The notes: generated from the letters alone by a model not told the origin. A stretch of DNA of 64,000 nt from an uncultured Slackia sp. (GCA_934661005.1 CAKUIK010000001.1:1-64000), one strand, 5' to 3'. Counted from the first letter of the stretch, positions 32,379 through 41,293 are shown. Translations and numbers: made by a program.

Positions 32379-34007
32379 ATGGAAATGAACATGAGCCGAC
32401 GCAATTTCGTGCGTGGCGCGCTTCTGGCCGGCACGGCGGCAGCGGGCATGGGCATGACGGCGTGCTCGCCGAAATCCGACCAGCCTAAGGCCGCAGCTAC
32501 CGATGAGGCTGCCCAGGAACAGTCCAACGAAATTCCCCGCAAGGAAGGCAAAGAAACGAAGAACTGCGACGTCGCCATTGTCGGCGCAGGCGCCGCAGGC
32601 CTTATGGCCGCGCTCGTGCTCGCTCGCGCGGGCCGCTCCGTCATCGTGTGCGAGAAAGCGCCTTCCGCCGCAACCTCGAACTTCTCGATGTGCGGCGGCC
32701 CCGCCGCATGCGGCACCAAGCTGCAGGCGTCCGAAGGCGAAGACTTGCCGCTCAACAAGCTCTTCGACTATATGTACAACTTCTCTCGCACGAGCGTGAA
32801 CGGCAAGCTTCTGCGCAACTCGCTCGCGGGCACGACCTACGCGATCGACTCGATGTGCGACCTCGGCGTTCCCATGACGCTGTGGCCCGACGTATACGGC
32901 AACGGCTTCCGCGCGCGCCACTTCTTCAGCAATGGCGGCAACGACCGCGTGGCCCCCATCGTCAACGCCATTGAAGAAGCCGGTGGCGAATTCTTGTACT
33001 CCGCAGGCGGCGAGAAGATCATCATGGAAAACGGCAAGGCCGTCGGCGTTCAGACCGAAGCCCACATCGACGTTATGGCAAAGGCTATCGTCGTGGCCAC
33101 GGGCGGTTTCTGCGGCGACGATGAAATGTCCCAGAAGGTCTTCAACACCAAGGTCTTCAACCTGGGCAGCTCGCTGTGCGACGGCGGCGGCATTCGCATG
33201 GTCCAGGATGCTGGCGGCGCGCTCGACCGCAACTTCGCTGTTCTTGGCAATGAGTGCGGCGCGGTTTCTTCCGGCGTTGAGGGCACCCCGTTCGACGCGG
33301 CGTTCAAGAATCTCAACGAGCATCTTGGCTACTGGCTGTTCGGCGGCCTGTACACCGACACCGCTGGCGAGCGTTACATCAACGAGTACCGCATCGCGCA
33401 GTTCCCGCTGGCTATTGGCGGCGAGGCGCTTGTTCGCACCGGCAAGTCGTACTGCATCATGGACGACGATTATTATCAGGCATGCCAGAACGAGGGCATC
33501 TTCGCCTATCTCGGCAGCCCCGCCTCGTGGGCGAGCGGCGCGCAGGTCGGCTACTACTGCCCCACCAAGGAAAACGCCGAGACCCACCTTCAGCAGGCCA
33601 TCGACCAGGGTTGGGCGGCGAAGGCCGACACCATCGCTGAGCTCGCCGAGAAGTTCAACCTTCCCAAGCTCGAGGAAACCGTCGAGTCGTACAACAAATA
33701 CTGCGAGCAGGGCGTCGACGAGGAGTTCGGCAAAGATCCCGCGTTCCTGAAGCCCGTCGCAAAGGCCCCCTTCTACATCTTTGAGTACCTGCCCAGCGCT
33801 TGGAGCACCAACGGCGGCATTAAAGTCGACAGCATGCTGCGCGCAATGGACAAGGACAACAACGCCATCGAAGGCCTGTACGTCGCCGGCGTCGACCAGG
33901 GCAGCACGTACTGCGTGCCTTACTACGACAACCCCGGCTCCTCCGTCGGCCTTGCCCTTGGCTCCGGCGTGTACGCAGGCAACGTGGTCGACGAATACCT
34001 GGGCTAA
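32379..34007 (+). CDS. Tat-exported FAD-dependent reductase (fumarate-reductase flavoprotein family)
   Basis: About 542 residues. The N-terminal Tat signal (SRRNFVRGALLAGTAAAG) ends near a Cys (MTAC), so the protein may be a lipoprotein anchored outside. The FAD-binding dinucleotide fold is VAIVGAGAAGLMAALVLARAG. The C-terminal GLYVAGVDQGSTYC...GSSVGLALGSGVYAG closes the FAD site. It lacks FMN-binding and cytochrome domains, so it needs a separate electron donor, none of which is adjacent. Family members reduce fumarate, urocanate, cinnamates, steroids or drugs such as digoxin; the substrate cannot be read here. Strong AGGAGG start. Confidence 0.85.
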   Translation: MEMNMSRRNFVRGALLAGTAAAGMGMTACSPKSDQPKAAATDEAAQEQSNEIPRKEGKETKNCDVAIVGAGAAGLMAALVLARAGRSVIVCEKAPSAATSNFSMCGGPAACGTKLQASEGEDLPLNKLFDYMYNFSRTSVNGKLLRNSLAGTTYAIDSMCDLGVPMTLWPDVYGNGFRARHFFSNGGNDRVAPIVNAIEEAGGEFLYSAGGEKIIMENGKAVGVQTEAHIDVMAKAIVVATGGFCGDDEMSQKVFNTKVFNLGSSLCDGGGIRMVQDAGGALDRNFAVLGNECGAVSSGVEGTPFDAAFKNLNEHLGYWLFGGLYTDTAGERYINEYRIAQFPLAIGGEALVRTGKSYCIMDDDYYQACQNEGIFAYLGSPASWASGAQVGYYCPTKENAETHLQQAIDQGWAAKADTIAELAEKFNLPKLEETVESYNKYCEQGVDEEFGKDPAFLKPVAKAPFYIFEYLPSAWSTNGGIKVDSMLRAMDKDNNAIEGLYVAGVDQGSTYCVPYYDNPGSSVGLALGSGVYAGNVVDEYLG

Positions 34008-34060
34008 GCCCCAAAACCGCGCTAACCACGCAAACCCCCACTTAAACCCCTCCTCATAAA

Positions 34061-34094
34061 AGAAAAGACCAGCTTTCGAGCTGGTCTTTTCTTT
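34061..34094. terminator. Bidirectional terminator
   Basis: AAAAGACCAGC pairs with GCTGGTCTTTT around TTTCGA, followed by CTTT. It lies between the convergent flavoprotein and GlnR-like genes. Confidence 0.85.
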
Positions 34095-34141
34095 GTCGCG
34101 CTCAAACGCGCCTCGCACTTTTTCGCTTCGCGCCTTGCGCC

Positions 34142-34816
34142 TTAGTTCTGCCACAAATAGCCGGCGCCGCGCACGGTTTCAATATGCTGCGCGACCTCGG
34201 GGCCGAGCTTGGCGCGCAAGCGACGCACATGAACGTCGACGGTGCGGCTGCCACCGTAGTAGTCGAAACCCCACACCTGGGAAAGCAACACCTCACGTGA
34301 ATAAATTCGACCCGGATGCGTAACCAAAAACGACAGCAGAGCATACTCCATGAAAGTAAGGTCGATGGGCTCGCCATTCACTTTCACCTGATAGGTCGCC
34401 AAGTTCACCGTAAGTGCTCCCATATGAATGAAGTCAGCGTCGCTCGTCATTTCGCCAGGCCACAGAAGACGACGGCAGCGAAGCTTGATTTCGTCATCGC
34501 CCGCGCTGCTGCAAGCAAAATCGCTCGTCACACGCACAGGTAGGCGCACCGATTTCATGCGCGATTCGTCGAGTAGCAAAAACAACGTGGAGTCGCCCCC
34601 GCTTGCGAGCTCGGCTTCGATTGCGGAAATATCGCACCCGCCATCGGTATCGTCGATCACCAGCAGATCAACGCCCAAGCCATGGCCGGAGGAAAGCGCC
34701 TGCGCAGGCGGCACCTTCAGGGCACGAACATCGGCATCCATGGAAGAGAACAGCGCGGACGCACGTTCAAGCGTGATAGTGCGGCCGCATGAAACAAGAA
34801 TCGTCTTGGAATGCAT
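34142..34816 (-). CDS. GlnR-like OmpR-family regulator
   Basis: 224 residues: a degenerate receiver domain, then an OmpR-type winged helix (DLTFMEYALLSFLVTHPGR, then VLLSQVWGFDYYGGSRTVDVHVRRLRAKLG). The DNA-binding part is of the GlnR type, the orphan nitrogen regulator of actinobacteria. The receiver lacks the acidic pair at the end of strand 1 (ILVSCGR instead of ILVVDDD), as expected for a phosphorylation-independent orphan. It starts 11 bp after glnA on the same strand, and GlnR-box-like sites occur upstream of three nitrogen loci here. Function is inferred from these points. Confidence 0.75.
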   Translation of the reverse strand: MHSKTILVSCGRTITLERASALFSSMDADVRALKVPPAQALSSGHGLGVDLLVIDDTDGGCDISAIEAELASGGDSTLFLLLDESRMKSVRLPVRVTSDFACSSAGDDEIKLRCRRLLWPGEMTSDADFIHMGALTVNLATYQVKVNGEPIDLTFMEYALLSFLVTHPGRIYSREVLLSQVWGFDYYGGSRTVDVHVRRLRAKLGPEVAQHIETVRGAGYLWQN

Positions 34817-34827
34817 GGTGCCCTTCC

Positions 34828-36159
34828 TTACAGCCTTGCCAGATAGCGGTCGATTTCCCACGAGCTCACATGCGCGCGATATTCTTCCCATTCGGCACGC
34901 TTAGCCGAGATGAGGTTCTCGCAAATCACATCGCCAAGAATCTCATGCATGAGTTCCGACTTCTCAAACTCGTCAATTGCCTGGGAAAGATCGCGCGGCA
35001 AATACTTCAAGCCAAGCTCGGCGATTTCGGCCGGCGAAAGCTTGAACAGGTTTTCTTCAACCGGCGCGCACAGCTCAAGGCCCTCTTCGACGCCCTTGAG
35101 GCCAGCGCCAAGCATGGCGGCATAAGCCAAATACGGGTTCGCCGCCGAATCGACGCTGCGCACCGCGATGCGCGTTGACGAAGGCTTGCCCGGCTTGTAG
35201 CGAGGCACGCGAACCATGGCCGAACGATTTCGGCTTCCCCATGACACAAGCACGGGAGCGTCAAAGCCAGGGACCAAACGCTTATAAGAATTCACGTACT
35301 GATTGGTGACCAGCATATATTCGGGCGCATACTTCAAAAGGCCCGCGATATAGCTCTTAGCGACAGACGAGAGGCCCATGCCGTCGGGGTCGTTCGCATC
35401 GGCGAACGCGTTGCCGTGCTCGTCGAACAGCGACTGATGCACATGCATGGCGCTGCCCGGCTGGCCTTCGATAGGCTTCGGCATGAACGAGGCGTGCATG
35501 CCCTGCGCATGGGCGGTTTCCTTAATGACGAGGCGCGCGGTTACCACGGCGTCGGCGGCGGAAAGCGCGTCGCAGAAGCGCAGGTCGATTTCTTGCTGCG
35601 CCGGCGCGGCCTCGTGATGCGAGTATTCAACGGGAATGCCCATTTTCTCGAGCGTGAGCACCGTTTCGCGACGAAGGTCGGATGCATTATCGAGCGGCGC
35701 CAAATCGAAATAGCCGCCCTTGTCGATGGGTTCGGGCGCCGAATCGCTCTTGAAACAGAAATACTCGACCGCCGTGCCGATGTTGACCGAATAGCCCATG
35801 GATCCAGCGCGCTTCAGCGTATTCATGAGGACATGGCGAGAGTCGCCCGCAGCGGGCGCGCCGTCAGGCGTGCGCAAATCGCAGAACATGCGCGCCACGC
35901 CATCGTCGCTTGGGCGCCACGGCAGCACCTGGAACGTCGACGGATCGGGGTGCACGAGCATGTCGGAATCTTGCAGGCTTGCGAGGCCATCGATGGACGA
36001 CCCGTCGAAGCCGATGCCTTCCTCAAACGCGATTTCGATATCGGAGGGCGTAATGGCGACGTTTTTCAGATTGCCGAAAATATCGGTGAACCACAATCGC
36101 AGAAAGCGAATGTTGCGCTCTTCAATTTGTTTGATGACATATTGCTTCGTATCGATCAT
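34828..36159 (-). CDS. glnA: Glutamine synthetase, type I
   Basis: Makes glutamine from glutamate, ammonia and ATP. About 443 residues, the short GSI-alpha length. The N-terminal FGFDGSSI-type element (GIGFDGSSIDGLASLQDSDM), the metal site HHEAAPAQQEIDLRF, HVHQSLFD and SWGSRNRSAMVRVPRY are present. The adenylylation-loop tyrosine of GSI-beta is not apparent, suggesting feedback rather than adenylylation control; this is inference. The start follows AGGGGG. A GlnR-box-like site lies about 100 bp upstream, and the GlnR-like gene follows 11 bp downstream. Confidence 0.95.
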   Translation of the reverse strand: MIDTKQYVIKQIEERNIRFLRLWFTDIFGNLKNVAITPSDIEIAFEEGIGFDGSSIDGLASLQDSDMLVHPDPSTFQVLPWRPSDDGVARMFCDLRTPDGAPAAGDSRHVLMNTLKRAGSMGYSVNIGTAVEYFCFKSDSAPEPIDKGGYFDLAPLDNASDLRRETVLTLEKMGIPVEYSHHEAAPAQQEIDLRFCDALSAADAVVTARLVIKETAHAQGMHASFMPKPIEGQPGSAMHVHQSLFDEHGNAFADANDPDGMGLSSVAKSYIAGLLKYAPEYMLVTNQYVNSYKRLVPGFDAPVLVSWGSRNRSAMVRVPRYKPGKPSSTRIAVRSVDSAANPYLAYAAMLGAGLKGVEEGLELCAPVEENLFKLSPAEIAELGLKYLPRDLSQAIDEFEKSELMHEILGDVICENLISAKRAEWEEYRAHVSSWEIDRYLARL

Positions 36160-36256
36160 GAAAGCCCCCTGACAGCCGTTTTGGGCAAGGCCCGCTTGTG
36201 GCGAAAAGCGGACCGCAATTACCAGGAATAATAGCATCGTGGGGGTTTATGCGCCT

Positions 36257-36272
36257 GTTAAAGGAATGTTAC
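36257..36272 (-). promoter_or_regulatory. GlnR-box-like site upstream of glnA
   Basis: The minus strand reads GTAACATTCCTTTAAC, fitting gTnAC-n6-nnAAC. It shares GTAACATTC-nn-TTAAC with the site at 41040-41055 and GTAACAT with the amtB site. Confidence 0.5.
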
Positions 36273-36293
36273 GAAGAAAACACGGGCATGCAA

Positions 36294-36323
36294 AGAGGCA
36301 CCCGGACGAATCCGGGTGCCTCT
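36294..36323 (-). terminator. Rho-independent terminator after the EAL-domain gene
   Basis: AGAGGCACCCGGA pairs perfectly with TCCGGGTGCCTCT around a 4-nt loop. It lies downstream of the minus-strand EAL gene and between that gene and glnA. Confidence 0.75.
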
Positions 36324-36350
36324 ATCGTTGTCGTTTTTCAACACGGACGG

Positions 36351-38639
36351 CTATGCAATAGCCCCTGGAGCCACTTCTTGCCCCTGACCCGTAATCAGCT
36401 TTTCGCATTCCGAGGGAGGCATTGGCTTGTGGTAGTAAAAACCCTGCACGAATCGGCAACCAATGCCCTTGAGGAAATCGACCTGGCCCTTCGTTTCAAC
36501 GCCCTCAACAACCACGGGCAGCTTAATATTCTTCACCAGGTTGATAGCCGATTGCACGATTTCGCCGCCACGCTCACTTTCCTCAGGAGCCATAAAGCAG
36601 CTATCAAGTTTTACGCAGTCGATATTCATATCGCGCAGCATGGAGAGAGAGGACCGGCCGCTGCCAAAATCGTCCATATACACAGCATAGCCCATCGATT
36701 GCACGCGACACGCAAACTCGCTCACCGACTCTCGATTGCTCACGAATGCGCTCTCGGTGATTTCGATCTTCACGTAATTCGAAGGCACACCATAGCGCCG
36801 CGAGAGCTGGTCAAGAGCCATCGCGACATCCATGGAGAGAATGTCGATTTGAGAGACATTAATGGAAACGGGGACTACGGGCTTGCCCGCCTCAAGGCGC
36901 TCGCCTATCCATTTGAACACCTGCTGCCAAATGCAGCGATCGAGCGAGCTTACGAAGCCGTTGCGCTCAAGCACCGGCACGAACACCGCAGGTGAAACAA
37001 AGCCCCCATCGGCGGTTCGCCACCGTGCAAGCGCTTCGGCGCCCACGATGCGGCCCGTAGAAATATCGCACTGGGGCTGCAGGAAGAACGTAACGTTTCC
37101 GCTATTCAAGGCGCGTTGGAAATCGGAGAGCAGGGAGTGCTCCATCTCGCTTTGCTGGTATTCGTTCGCATCGAAATATTGAATGCGCTCTTTGAGCTCG
37201 TGTTTAGCCTTGCCAAGAGCGAATTTCGCCTTGTCGCAATCGGCGAGCGAGATATCGGCGCCGCATTCGAGCGGAAAAATGCCGAACGCCGGCAAGAAGC
37301 CGATAGCGTCATCATGGGCGGAAACGATGGCGAGAATGCGGCAATACAGGCCGTTGATTTGTTTTTCGTCCAAAGGCATATACACCATGAAGTCGTCTTG
37401 GCCCCAATGGCCCGCGAAGCCCACGCCGTGCGCCTCCAAATCGCGCAGCGCATCGCCAACCTCGCCGAGCAAGGCATCGCCTTCCCGTTTGCCATACCAA
37501 TCGTTGAAAATGCGCATATGACCCAAATCAATGGACACGATGCACCGCCGGGCGTCGGAATGCTTCATCGCATAGTCGTTTACGTGACGCAGGAAATCGT
37601 TGACGTGAGACAGACCCGTAAGCGCATCGGTGCTATGGGTCGACTTCGCGTGGCGCATTGCGGCGCATGAAGGCGTAAGACCCCGCTCGGAATCATGCCT
37701 GGAACGGTTTACGACCTCAACGACACGACGATACAAATCGTCGGTCACCATCGTGGGGCGCACCGCGATACGCGGATATCGCGCGGTTGTCACCGTAGCA
37801 GGGAGAAGAACATCTATGCTGCCCACGCGCACGGGCTCGGTCACAAGGCGGCGGATGTCATTCGCCCAGCCCTGCAAGTCTCGATTATCGTCGCGATCGA
37901 GCACAAGCACGTATTGCAGGCCGTACGAACGGTACAGATGGGCGCCTTCCGTAAATCGTGCATCGGCGCCTATGCGCTCGATGGCCTGGGTAATAACGCC
38001 GTTTGAGACCTCAATGCCATACGTCACAATGAATTCTGACATATCGCCAATTTGCAACACGATGAAATCGGCGCCTTGGTTGTTTTCGCGCCTGTGCGCC
38101 AACTCGGCATTCAGCTCGCGAACGTCGTCGATGCCTGTTACCGGGTCGCTTCCCGCCGTTATGTTGCGATTCACGATGGTGCCCGCGAATATGCGCGGCT
38201 CGTCAGAACCGCCGTCCATCACAACGCCCTGGCAATCGACCGTCACATAGCGCCCCGATGCGTTTTTCGCACGATACGTGAGACGGTGGACCTTCTTTTT
38301 TCCGGAAAAAACTTGGTCGATATCATTGGACCACGCCTCGCGCTCGGAGGGGTGAATATGCTCAATCCAAATAGAGCCGACATCGTGCATCATGTCGCTC
38401 GGCAAACCAAAATCGATTACTGCGTTATGCGACCAGCGCGACCAATTGCTTTCAATATCACACACAAAGAGATAGTGGCCCTCGGCCGTAAACGACATAG
38501 CCTGAAAAAGGCGACGTTGAATGCCTTGGGGGTCATCGAACACGGAAGGAGTCGCCGAAGCATCGGTTGGCCCTTGGGCCTCGACATCCTTGCTGTCCAA
38601 GACATCTTCCTGGGACATCACCGCTTTTTGCAACGCCAT
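36351..38639 (-). CDS. PAS - degenerate GGDEF - EAL signalling protein
   Basis: 762 residues. A PAS-like sensor spans about 45-165 (WSRWSHNAVIDFGLPSD... HPSERE). Two GGDEF-like modules follow, the first very degenerate from about 170, the second from about 335 (TDALTGLSHVNDFLRHV) with GQDDF in place of GGDEF. The EAL domain spans about 505-755 with EALARW, VSINVS, IEITES, MDDFGSGRSS, KLDSCF and VEGVET, an apparently complete catalytic set. It is thus likely a c-di-GMP phosphodiesterase with non-catalytic GGDEF modules. No membrane segment, so cytosolic. Start has AGAAGG. Confidence 0.85.
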   Translation of the reverse strand: MALQKAVMSQEDVLDSKDVEAQGPTDASATPSVFDDPQGIQRRLFQAMSFTAEGHYLFVCDIESNWSRWSHNAVIDFGLPSDMMHDVGSIWIEHIHPSEREAWSNDIDQVFSGKKKVHRLTYRAKNASGRYVTVDCQGVVMDGGSDEPRIFAGTIVNRNITAGSDPVTGIDDVRELNAELAHRRENNQGADFIVLQIGDMSEFIVTYGIEVSNGVITQAIERIGADARFTEGAHLYRSYGLQYVLVLDRDDNRDLQGWANDIRRLVTEPVRVGSIDVLLPATVTTARYPRIAVRPTMVTDDLYRRVVEVVNRSRHDSERGLTPSCAAMRHAKSTHSTDALTGLSHVNDFLRHVNDYAMKHSDARRCIVSIDLGHMRIFNDWYGKREGDALLGEVGDALRDLEAHGVGFAGHWGQDDFMVYMPLDEKQINGLYCRILAIVSAHDDAIGFLPAFGIFPLECGADISLADCDKAKFALGKAKHELKERIQYFDANEYQQSEMEHSLLSDFQRALNSGNVTFFLQPQCDISTGRIVGAEALARWRTADGGFVSPAVFVPVLERNGFVSSLDRCIWQQVFKWIGERLEAGKPVVPVSINVSQIDILSMDVAMALDQLSRRYGVPSNYVKIEITESAFVSNRESVSEFACRVQSMGYAVYMDDFGSGRSSLSMLRDMNIDCVKLDSCFMAPEESERGGEIVQSAINLVKNIKLPVVVEGVETKGQVDFLKGIGCRFVQGFYYHKPMPPSECEKLITGQGQEVAPGAIA

Positions 38640-38755
38640 GCAACACCTTCTTACAATCCACGCATTATTGAGGTGTCGTCGGTCGCAGGCAAGCTGCCCT
38701 CACGCCACGCAATCCACCCATTGCCAAAAGTCTCGGCAATAACTATGTAAAATTA

Positions 38756-39529
38756 TTACACACCGAGTCGCTTCGCCATTACTCGATTTGCAGAAAGTTC
38801 AATCGAATCATCGAGCGGCGCAAGTTCGAGCGCAACGCCGCGACGCTCGAAGGCGCGGGCAATAAGATAATCGGCGACCTGCGGGTTTTTCGGCAGCAGA
38901 GGACCATGCAAGTATGTTCCAATGAGATTGCCCTGATGCACGCCCTCAAAACCGTCTTCGCCATTGTTGCCGAACGTTTTGCCAAGCACACGACCGAGCG
39001 GTTTCGCATCGGGGCCGAGCGTCGTGCGTCCGCCATGGTTCTCGAAGCCGACGATCGGGGTTTCGCATATGTCGCTTTGGATAACCGCGTTGCCGATGAG
39101 GCGGCCCTCGCCGCGCACCGTTTCGATGTCGATGACGCCAAGGCCCTCGACCACCACGTCATCCATCGCATAACTGTGGCCCAAGAACTGGTAGCCACCG
39201 CACACCGCGAGTAGCACGCCGCCATCGGACACATAGGCCGAAAGCTCGTTTTTGCGCGCAGCCATGGCATCTTTCACAATCATTTGTTCACGGTCGGCGC
39301 CGCCGCCGATGAACACGATATCGGCCTGAGAGAAATCCATGGCGTCGCCCATGCCAATCTCGCGCACCTCAACGGGCAAACCGCGCCACTGCAAACGGCG
39401 CGTAAGGGCGATCACGTTGCCGCCATCGCCGTAAAGGTTCAAAAGCTCGGGGAACAGATGCACGATAGTAAGCGGCTTCACGTCGTCGCGCACCAAGGGC
39501 ATATGGGCCCATTTCAAAGAATCGACCAT
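38756..39529 (-). CDS. gatD: Lipid II isoglutaminyl synthase, glutamine amidotransferase subunit GatD
   Basis: A class I (triad) glutaminase that supplies ammonia to MurT for amidating the D-Glu of lipid II. The nucleophile is in LAVCGGYQFLG near residue 95 and the histidine in GTYLHGPLLPKNP. IVHLFPELLNLYGDGGNV at the start is typical. 257 residues. It begins 3 bp after murT, with the ribosome site inside the murT end, so the two subunits are co-translated. Confidence 0.93.
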   Translation of the reverse strand: MVDSLKWAHMPLVRDDVKPLTIVHLFPELLNLYGDGGNVIALTRRLQWRGLPVEVREIGMGDAMDFSQADIVFIGGGADREQMIVKDAMAARKNELSAYVSDGGVLLAVCGGYQFLGHSYAMDDVVVEGLGVIDIETVRGEGRLIGNAVIQSDICETPIVGFENHGGRTTLGPDAKPLGRVLGKTFGNNGEDGFEGVHQGNLIGTYLHGPLLPKNPQVADYLIARAFERRGVALELAPLDDSIELSANRVMAKRLGV

Positions 39530-39532
39530 AGC

Positions 39533-40894
39533 TTATTCCTCCCCCTTCGCGGCGGCTTCGAGGCCTTCGAGCTCGCGGCGAACCGCCGGCAGCGCGGTGT
39601 AGTTCGCGATGATGTACACCTTGCCATCGTCGGCATTCGTCGCAGCCAACACATCGGCCACGTTCTCGACGATTTCAGCCTGAATGCCCGCATACTTCAG
39701 ACGCACCTGCATATCGTTCGCGCGCGTGCCGCCCACAAAGGCGCGCAGGCCCTCGATTTGCGACCAGCGCTCGAAATCGATATCCCAAAACCACGACACA
39801 TCGTGGCCGTCGGCGTCATTGTCGTTCACGAACAGCGCGAGCACGCGGCCGCGCTCGTTGAGCACGATGCGAATGTTCTGGTTGAAGCCCGTGGGATTCT
39901 TCGCGAGGTTCGTCATAACCTTGCGTTCTCCCAAATCAAACGTTTGAAGGCGGCCGTTCGTCGGATGGTATTCGCGCACGGCGGCTTGGTAGTTTTCGAA
40001 AGGCACGATGTTCGACAGCTTCGAAATGGCATAGGCGGCAAGCACGTTGTACACCATGTAGGCGCCCGTATGCCCCGTGTGCACGCTGCGACCATCGATA
40101 TCGAACACGAAGCCGTCTTCCTCAAGGCGCACATTCGTCGCCGCGAACGCGAGCTCGGGACGCGCCCATCCGCAATCGGGGCAACGGTAGGCGCCGAGCT
40201 GGCCGTAGTGCACGTAGTCGTATTCCAGCGCGCCGCCGCACTTTTGGCAGAAACGGCTGTCGGAAATGCGGTCGGCGGAAAGGCCCATGTCGCTTGCGAT
40301 GCCGAACGCGAGCGATTTGTTGGGAATGCGGTCGGCGATGGCCGCGCACAGCGGATCGTCGCCGTTGAACACGAACGTGGTTTCGGGCGTTTTCGCGAGC
40401 GCTTCGGCGATGGTGGCCTGAATGCGGTCGATTTCGCCAAAGCGGTCGAGCTGATCGCGGAACAGGTTCAACAGCATGAAATAATGCGGGCGAAGGCGAG
40501 GCAGCACGTACTTGGTATACATCTCATCGCACTCGAAGCAGCCCACAGGCGCATGCGCGGCGCTTGCCGCGTCAACGACCTTCGACGTGTCGGGCGCGAG
40601 CATGAGCGACGTCACGATGCCCGATTGCAGATTGTTTCCCTCGCGATTGCAATACAACGGCACGCCTGCGGTTTGCAAGCAGTCGGCAACGAGGTTCGTG
40701 GTGGTGGTTTTGCCGTTCGTGCCCGAAATCACGGCCACGGGATTCACCTTTTTCGCCAGGTCAACCAAAACCGTAGGATCGACCTTAAGCGCCATAGCGC
40801 CCGGGATATTTCCCGCAGAGCGATGCATGAACGTCTCGCCGCCCCATCGGGCCGCCCTGCCCAAAGCCACGGCAGCCGCCGCACGAATTCCCAT
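39533..40894 (-). CDS. murT: Lipid II isoglutaminyl synthase, MurT subunit
   Basis: A Mur-ligase-like subunit that activates the alpha-carboxyl of D-Glu in lipid II. The ATP loop is VISGTNGKTTTTNLVAD. A Cys4 zinc ribbon inserted at about residues 215-240 (CQKC and CPDC) is diagnostic for MurT. The C-terminal domain (DUF1727) interacts with GatD. About 453 residues. The ATG at 40894 follows GAGGTGAC. Amidated stem peptides are typical of Gram-positive walls. Confidence 0.93.
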   Translation of the reverse strand: MGIRAAAAVALGRAARWGGETFMHRSAGNIPGAMALKVDPTVLVDLAKKVNPVAVISGTNGKTTTTNLVADCLQTAGVPLYCNREGNNLQSGIVTSLMLAPDTSKVVDAASAAHAPVGCFECDEMYTKYVLPRLRPHYFMLLNLFRDQLDRFGEIDRIQATIAEALAKTPETTFVFNGDDPLCAAIADRIPNKSLAFGIASDMGLSADRISDSRFCQKCGGALEYDYVHYGQLGAYRCPDCGWARPELAFAATNVRLEEDGFVFDIDGRSVHTGHTGAYMVYNVLAAYAISKLSNIVPFENYQAAVREYHPTNGRLQTFDLGERKVMTNLAKNPTGFNQNIRIVLNERGRVLALFVNDNDADGHDVSWFWDIDFERWSQIEGLRAFVGGTRANDMQVRLKYAGIQAEIVENVADVLAATNADDGKVYIIANYTALPAVRRELEGLEAAAKGEE

Positions 40895-41039
40895 ATATGT
40901 CACCTCGCGAGTTTTACAACAATAAAGAAGAGGCCGAGCCCCTTTTGCGCCCTCATTCTACCATTGAAGCCAAACGAGGCCGTCGCATGAGACGCCATGC
41001 ATCGAATCAACGCCCGAAGTGGAAAACTACAAGTCCGAC

Positions 41040-41077
41040 GTTAAGCGAATGTTACAACCCACTTGCCTCTTCGTTAC
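41040..41077 (+). promoter_or_regulatory. GlnR-box-like repeats upstream of the ethanolamine operon
   Basis: GTTAA, 6 nt, GTTAC (41051), 17 nt, GTTAC (41073). The two GTTAC elements are exactly 22 bp apart, the period of gTnAC half sites in GlnR boxes. Read on the minus strand, the left part is GTAACATTCGCTTAAC, almost the same as the glnA site. Confidence 0.5.
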
Positions 41078-41119
41078 GAAACTCAATTCCCGTCCCATCC
41101 CATATCCGCTTGACTTTAA

Positions 41120-41169
41120 GATTCCGCCCATGGAATCAATGGCGATTCTTATTGCCCCGTTTCTGGGGC
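41120..41169 (+). other. Two hexaloop hairpins in the ethanolamine permease leader
   Basis: GATTCC-GCCCAT-GGAATC (41120-41137) and GCCCC-GTTTCT-GGGGC (41154-41169), 16 nt apart. Paired hexaloop hairpins are the form of ANTAR antiterminator targets, but these loops lack the A1 and G4 of that motif and no T-tract follows. Recorded as structure only. Confidence 0.35.
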
Positions 41170-41293
41170 GAAATCCAAAGCTCAGCGACGTGTTTCGCAC
41201 GCGTTAATGCGGACGGAGGCTCAACGGCGAGCCTTTGCAACTGCGTAAGCGGTTTGCGCATGAAGATATTTCCCATTTTAAGGAGTGATCGCC

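Larger units (their letters stand above)
40895..41293. other. Divergent intergenic region murT / ethanolamine permease
   Basis: About 400 bp. It holds GlnR-box-like repeats (41040-41077) and two hexaloop hairpins in the presumed permease leader (41120-41137, 41154-41169). No other gene-like frame is convincing. Confidence 0.5.

Noticed and set aside
41154..41169. Attenuator/terminator in the ethanolamine permease leader
   Set aside because: The 5-bp GC hairpin is not followed by a T-tract on the plus strand.
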